Source: Anaerolineae bacterium
Lineage (GTDB): Bacteria; Chloroflexota; Anaerolineae; J102
DNA: 9,619 nucleotides
Direction: 5' to 3'
Assembly: GCA_026985975.1 (NCBI GenBank)
Contig: JALSPL010000370.1
Coordinates: forward strand, 1-9,619
A program made the translations under genes and the position numbers. The notes beneath the pieces were generated by a model. The model saw nothing but the letters and a program-made list of their open reading frames with translations. It made no database searches and was not told the DNA's origin. Of the stretch, positions 6,762-9,619 are shown piece after piece. Numbering within the stretch: position 1 is the first letter of the stretch; every line of letters begins with the position of its first letter.

Positions 6762-7418
6762 ATGGCTCCCAATAATACCATCGCCATCATCGACGCGGAC
6801 ATCCGCAGCGGGCAGGATGAACTGGCCCGCGAAGAAGTTCTGGCCCGTCTGCACGCGTTCCATGGTCCCTGCGTGACGCCCCTGTGGGTGAACTGGCTGC
6901 GGGCCCGGGCTGATTTGCGCATCGTTTGCATGGTGCATGATCTCACCCGGCTGGATGATTTTCTCATCGACGTGTTACGGGATGCGAAAGGCGTCATCGG
7001 CACCCGGGCCGCGCTCTCCTTTGGCGGTCGCGCCGATATCAACCGCCTAATGGAGCTGCCCCTGGCCGCCAACGGACGGCTGTATGCGGCCACCGTGCGT
7101 ATCAAGCTCATGCCCGGCAACGATCGCGAGGCCTTCGATCGCATCTGGTCTCTGCCCCGGCACCCGTCGGTGAATCCTGTGTGGCTGCTGCGCACTTATC
7201 ATGGCTATGACGCCGACCTGAACATGTTGCTCTTTTCGGGCGATTATCCCGCCATCAATGGTTACATCACCAGTTGGCTGCGGCCCGTGCCGGGCCTGGT
7301 GGACACCGAGATCAGTGATGTCACCGACTGGCGGCTGCTGGCTTCGCCCGAGCAGATGATCCAACTGGCCGAACAGTTTTTTGAATTCAATCAAGAAGAG
7401 AAAAATAACGGTCGATAA
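6762..7418 (+). CDS. Tandem Lrp/AsnC-type ligand-binding (RAM-like) domain protein without a DNA-binding domain
   Basis: 218 residues. The second half (about 107-192) follows the pattern of the effector-binding RAM domain of Lrp/AsnC regulators: TVRIKLMPGND, then a helix, HPSVNPVWLLRTYHGYDADLNMLLF, then a helix ending LRPVPGLVDTEISDV. The first half (about 6-90) shows a degenerate copy: TIAIIDADIRSG, then VTPLWVNWLRARADLRIVCMV, then LDDFLIDVLRDAKGVIGTR. The protein thus looks like two fused RAM-like alpha/beta units with no N-terminal helix-turn-helix. No signal peptide or membrane segment is visible. RAM domains bind small molecules, often amino acids, and oligomerise; what this one binds is unknown. 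The last about 13 residues (FFEFNQEEKNNGR) are polar and AT-rich in DNA, unlike the rest. The restriction gene begins 4 bases after the stop. Assignment is by pattern only; another dimeric alpha/beta-barrel family is the main alternative. Confidence 0.75.
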   Translation: MAPNNTIAIIDADIRSGQDELAREEVLARLHAFHGPCVTPLWVNWLRARADLRIVCMVHDLTRLDDFLIDVLRDAKGVIGTRAALSFGGRADINRLMELPLAANGRLYAATVRIKLMPGNDREAFDRIWSLPRHPSVNPVWLLRTYHGYDADLNMLLFSGDYPAINGYITSWLRPVPGLVDTEISDVTDWRLLASPEQMIQLAEQFFEFNQEEKNNGR

Positions 7419-7422
7419 ACGC

Positions 7423-8256
7423 ATGAACGCCTCCTATCGCGATTTTACAAAACGCCTTCGGTTGCTCATTAGCAAACGTCCAGATTTGATTACGATGACG
7501 TTGGGCAACATCTTCACCATGCGTCTAATCGGAAACAAAACTCATGGAGACCTGGCCGAGATCGCGATTGCGGAATTCATCAACCAATACATGTATGATT
7601 TCCGGTCGGTGCATGTAGGCAAAGACCTTTATCGGGCCAAATCTCGTGAAGAGGACATCCGTATTATCAATGAGATGACGCATGATGAATTTCCTGTCAG
7701 CCTGAAAGCTTATGGCGATGGGCCATTGCAATTGTCGACCGACAAAAACTTCCGCATGTTTCCGCGGTTGGAGATCGAAGGGAAGAAGATAACCGATCCT
7801 GCAAAAATCCAGGCGATTTTCGATAGCCAGGCGTTTTCTGACTTCGGCAATATCAACGTACTACCTCTTGTCTACGACGAAAAGGCGCAGCAATGCAACA
7901 TGATGGTGTTCGATTTCGAAGAAGCAAAGAGGAATACAGCAGTGATAAGGCTTGAAGAAGCCGGTCGAGGTCGAAAACACCCGATTTATCGTTTTTATGA
8001 TGATGCCGGTGCATATATTTACGAGGTGAGATATGGCGGGCCTGCGGCCAACGCCCTGCAACGGGGTTTGTGGACGCATACTCGCAGGGCAGCCGACTAT
8101 TTCGAAAGTCTAACCGGAGGATGGGTGACCTATTCGCATAACCTGGTGTTAGTTGAACTCTTTTCTCATGCGCTGGTTGCAAGCAAGCCGGGCCATGAGC
8201 AGGCTTTGGCGGAGATTAGAAAAGATATCGAAAAGCTGCGAGGTGGTATACAATGA
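7423..8256 (+). CDS. Probable Type II restriction endonuclease
   Basis: 277 residues from ATG 7423. The main evidence is context: its stop overlaps by 4 bases (ATGA) the start of a D12 adenine DNA methyltransferase, the usual layout of a Type II restriction-modification pair. The N-terminal part contains a helix with THGDLAEIAIAEFI (40-53), then EEDIRIINEMTHDEFPVSLKAYG (77-98) and GPLQLSTDK (100-108). This could be a PD-(D/E)XK core with acidic residues around 78-89 and Lys95 in VSLKAYG, but the motif is non-canonical and I am not sure of the catalytic residues. No HNH or GIY-YIG motif is seen. The frame is open from a TTG at 7381 inside the preceding gene, but ATG 7423 is 4 bases after that gene's stop and suits coupled translation; neither start has a good Shine-Dalgarno. 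Hand-counted 60-base samples are 42-50% GC, against 68-70% in the neighbours. Recognition site unknown. Confidence 0.72.
   Translation: MNASYRDFTKRLRLLISKRPDLITMTLGNIFTMRLIGNKTHGDLAEIAIAEFINQYMYDFRSVHVGKDLYRAKSREEDIRIINEMTHDEFPVSLKAYGDGPLQLSTDKNFRMFPRLEIEGKKITDPAKIQAIFDSQAFSDFGNINVLPLVYDEKAQQCNMMVFDFEEAKRNTAVIRLEEAGRGRKHPIYRFYDDAGAYIYEVRYGGPAANALQRGLWTHTRRAADYFESLTGGWVTYSHNLVLVELFSHALVASKPGHEQALAEIRKDIEKLRGGIQ
8240..8246 (+). promoter_or_regulatory. Strong ribosome binding site of the methyltransferase inside the endonuclease gene
   Basis: GAGGTGG lies 6 bases before the ATG at 8253, within the last codons of the endonuclease gene. It is the best Shine-Dalgarno in the window and contrasts with its absence before the endonuclease. 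This could keep methyltransferase expression high relative to the nuclease. Confidence 0.65.
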
Positions 8257-9401
8257 GCGCCGCTCTGGTTCAACAACCTCTTTTCGAGGATGTCGTGACT
8301 GTCCCCCCTACTGAGGGGGTCAAGTACGCCGGGTCCAAGCTGAAGTTGCTGCCACATATCATCGAGCTTGTGCGCAGCACCGACGCCCGAACCATCCTGG
8401 ATGGATTTTCGGGGACAACTCGCGTCTCGCAGGCGTTGTCGCAATTGGGGTACAAACTCATTGCCAATGACGTTGCCGTATGGTCGAAAGTTTTTGGGGA
8501 TTGCTATCTACTCAACAAACGTCCTCCTTCCTATTACCGAGCCCTGATCGATCATTTGAACGCCCTGCCTCCCCAATTCGGATGGTTTTCAGAACATTAC
8601 GGCGGCAGTCCCGAGACTGACTCCTCCAAAGATGCGAATGGCCTGAAAAAGCCCTGGCAGCTCCATAACACCATGAAGCTGGACGCCATTCGGGCGGAAA
8701 TTGACGTCTTGGAACTGGATGAGATCGAAAAAGCGGTGGCGCTTACCAGTTTGATTCTTGCGCTGGACACAGTGGATAACACCATTGGACACTACTCATC
8801 CTATCTCAACCGCTGGTCGCCCCGCTCTTACAAGACGATGCAATTGAAAGTCCCCCGACTGATTCCCCAACAGGCGGACCATCTTGTTTTTCAGAAAGAT
8901 ATTTTCGATGTGTTGGGCGATGTCAGCGTGGATCTGGCTTATTTCGATCCACCATACGGCTCCAATAATGAAAAAATGCCTCCTTCGCGGGTGCGATACG
9001 CCGCCTATTACCATTTGTGGACCACCGTCATTCTCAACGACCGTCCTGCGCTGTTTGGCAAAGCCAAAAGACGGCGCGATACGTCGGATCGTCTTTCAGC
9101 ATCGGTTTTCGAGGAATTCAGGCGAAATCCTGACACAGGGCGGTTTATCGCCGTCGAGGCCATCGAGCAGATGCTGATGGCCGTCGACGCCCGTTACATC
9201 ATTCTTTCATACAGCTCTGGCGGTAGAGCCACTGCTGAGGAATTGCACGAGGCCATCCGCAAGGCGGGAAAGCTGCTAAAGGTGATCAATGTTGATTATC
9301 GACAGAATGTGATGGCTGGCATGAAATGGACGAATGAATGGATTCGAGAGGATGAAACGCACCCTCACCACGAGTTTTTGTTCCTGATCGAAAAATTCTG
9401 A
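8253..9401 (+). CDS. DNA adenine-N6 methyltransferase, D12 (alpha) class
   Basis: 382 residues. It transfers a methyl group from S-adenosylmethionine to the N6 of adenine in a specific DNA site, protecting host DNA from the partner nuclease. The motif order is that of alpha-class enzymes: motif X KYAGSK (24-29), motif I DGFSGTTRVSQAL (50-62) for the cofactor, IAND (70-73), a central region of about 150 residues likely holding target recognition, catalytic motif IV FDPPYGSN (231-238), YHLW (253-256), and a C-terminal strand YIILSYSSGG (315-324). The length exceeds Dam (about 280), mainly because of extra sequence between motifs I and IV and after IV (including KAKRRRDTSDR at 270-280). The ATG overlaps the endonuclease stop and has a strong ribosome binding site. 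Two 60-base samples counted by hand are 53% and 47% GC. Class assignment is firm; target sequence cannot be read from the protein. Confidence 0.93.
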   Translation: MSAALVQQPLFEDVVTVPPTEGVKYAGSKLKLLPHIIELVRSTDARTILDGFSGTTRVSQALSQLGYKLIANDVAVWSKVFGDCYLLNKRPPSYYRALIDHLNALPPQFGWFSEHYGGSPETDSSKDANGLKKPWQLHNTMKLDAIRAEIDVLELDEIEKAVALTSLILALDTVDNTIGHYSSYLNRWSPRSYKTMQLKVPRLIPQQADHLVFQKDIFDVLGDVSVDLAYFDPPYGSNNEKMPPSRVRYAAYYHLWTTVILNDRPALFGKAKRRRDTSDRLSASVFEEFRRNPDTGRFIAVEAIEQMLMAVDARYIILSYSSGGRATAEELHEAIRKAGKLLKVINVDYRQNVMAGMKWTNEWIREDETHPHHEFLFLIEKF

Positions 9402-9467
9402 CGCCATCAATTCCCGGAAAAACGAGACGCTGTATCGGTCTCTCACACGCGATACTACGAGTCAATC

Positions 9468-9619
9468 ATGTCAAAAGAAACTTCATTCGAAACCATCCTT
9501 TTCGACGTCGTCGACGGCGTCGCCCGCATCACCCTGAACCGGCCCGACCGGCTCAACGCCCTGACCACGGGCATGACCAAAGAACTGCTGGCCGCGCTGA
9601 AGACCTGCGCCCGGGATGA
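9468..9619 (+). CDS. Enoyl-CoA hydratase/isomerase (crotonase) family protein, N-terminal fragment cut by the window edge
   Basis: Fifty complete codons are visible and the frame is open at the right edge. The segment GVARITLNRPDRLNALT (17-33) is the standard first strand and turn of crotonase-fold enzymes (NRPxxxNAL), which act on acyl-CoA thioesters in fatty-acid or aromatic-acid breakdown. It is followed by a helix (GMTKELLAALKTCARD), also usual. The oxyanion-hole and catalytic Glu residues lie beyond the window, so hydratase, isomerase and other crotonase activities cannot be told apart. The ATG at 9468 is the natural start; only a weak purine stretch precedes it. It begins 66 bases after the methyltransferase and its visible part is GC-rich again, so it probably belongs to the resident chromosome and not to the restriction-modification unit. 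Confidence 0.88.
   Translation, partial: MSKETSFETILFDVVDGVARITLNRPDRLNALTTGMTKELLAALKTCARD

Noticed and set aside
9424..9442. GAGAC...GTCTC inverted repeat after the methyltransferase
   Set aside because: Only a 5-bp stem with a 9-base loop and no T-run; too weak to call a terminator.

Overview
The window looks like chromosomal DNA from a GC-rich bacterium, most likely a Chloroflexota member of the Anaerolineae or Ardenticatenia type. This is inferred from three traits seen together: a very large exported protein built from Asp-box repeats and Thr-Pro linkers, a bacterial mevalonate kinase, and many short intergenic palindromes. No rRNA or tRNA is present to confirm the taxon.

Layout. Positions 1-248 hold no convincing gene, but contain three hairpins, one with a 14-bp perfect stem. 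A single 1709-residue gene fills 249-5378 on the minus strand. It encodes a secreted modular protein: signal peptide, about 13 Asp-box (BNR/Ycf48-like) propeller repeats, two CBM9-like domains, a DNRLRE (CBM96-like) domain, a 77-residue Thr/Pro linker, a second DNRLRE domain, a short Thr/Pro linker, and two C-terminal GWN repeats. It is transcribed divergently from mevalonate kinase (5570-6544, plus strand). The 191-base gap between them has a good minus-strand promoter whose -35 box lies in an inverted repeat, and a candidate plus-strand promoter. A 217-base gap with several palindromes follows (6545-6761).

The right part is on the plus strand. A 218-residue protein with two tandem Lrp/AsnC-type RAM-like domains and no helix-turn-helix (6762-7418) is followed 4 bases later by a probable Type II restriction endonuclease (7423-8256). 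That gene overlaps by 4 bases an alpha-class (D12) adenine-N6 DNA methyltransferase (8253-9401). The start of a crotonase-family gene (9468 to the edge) closes the window.

How the genes relate. The endonuclease and methyltransferase form a compact restriction-modification pair. Their GC content is clearly lower than that of the neighbours in hand-counted samples, so they were probably acquired by transfer and placed directly behind the RAM-domain gene. Mevalonate kinase serves isoprenoid precursor synthesis, but no other pathway gene is in view. The giant protein is probably a cell-surface or extracellular glycan-binding or adhesion protein. I see no functional link between it and the other genes.
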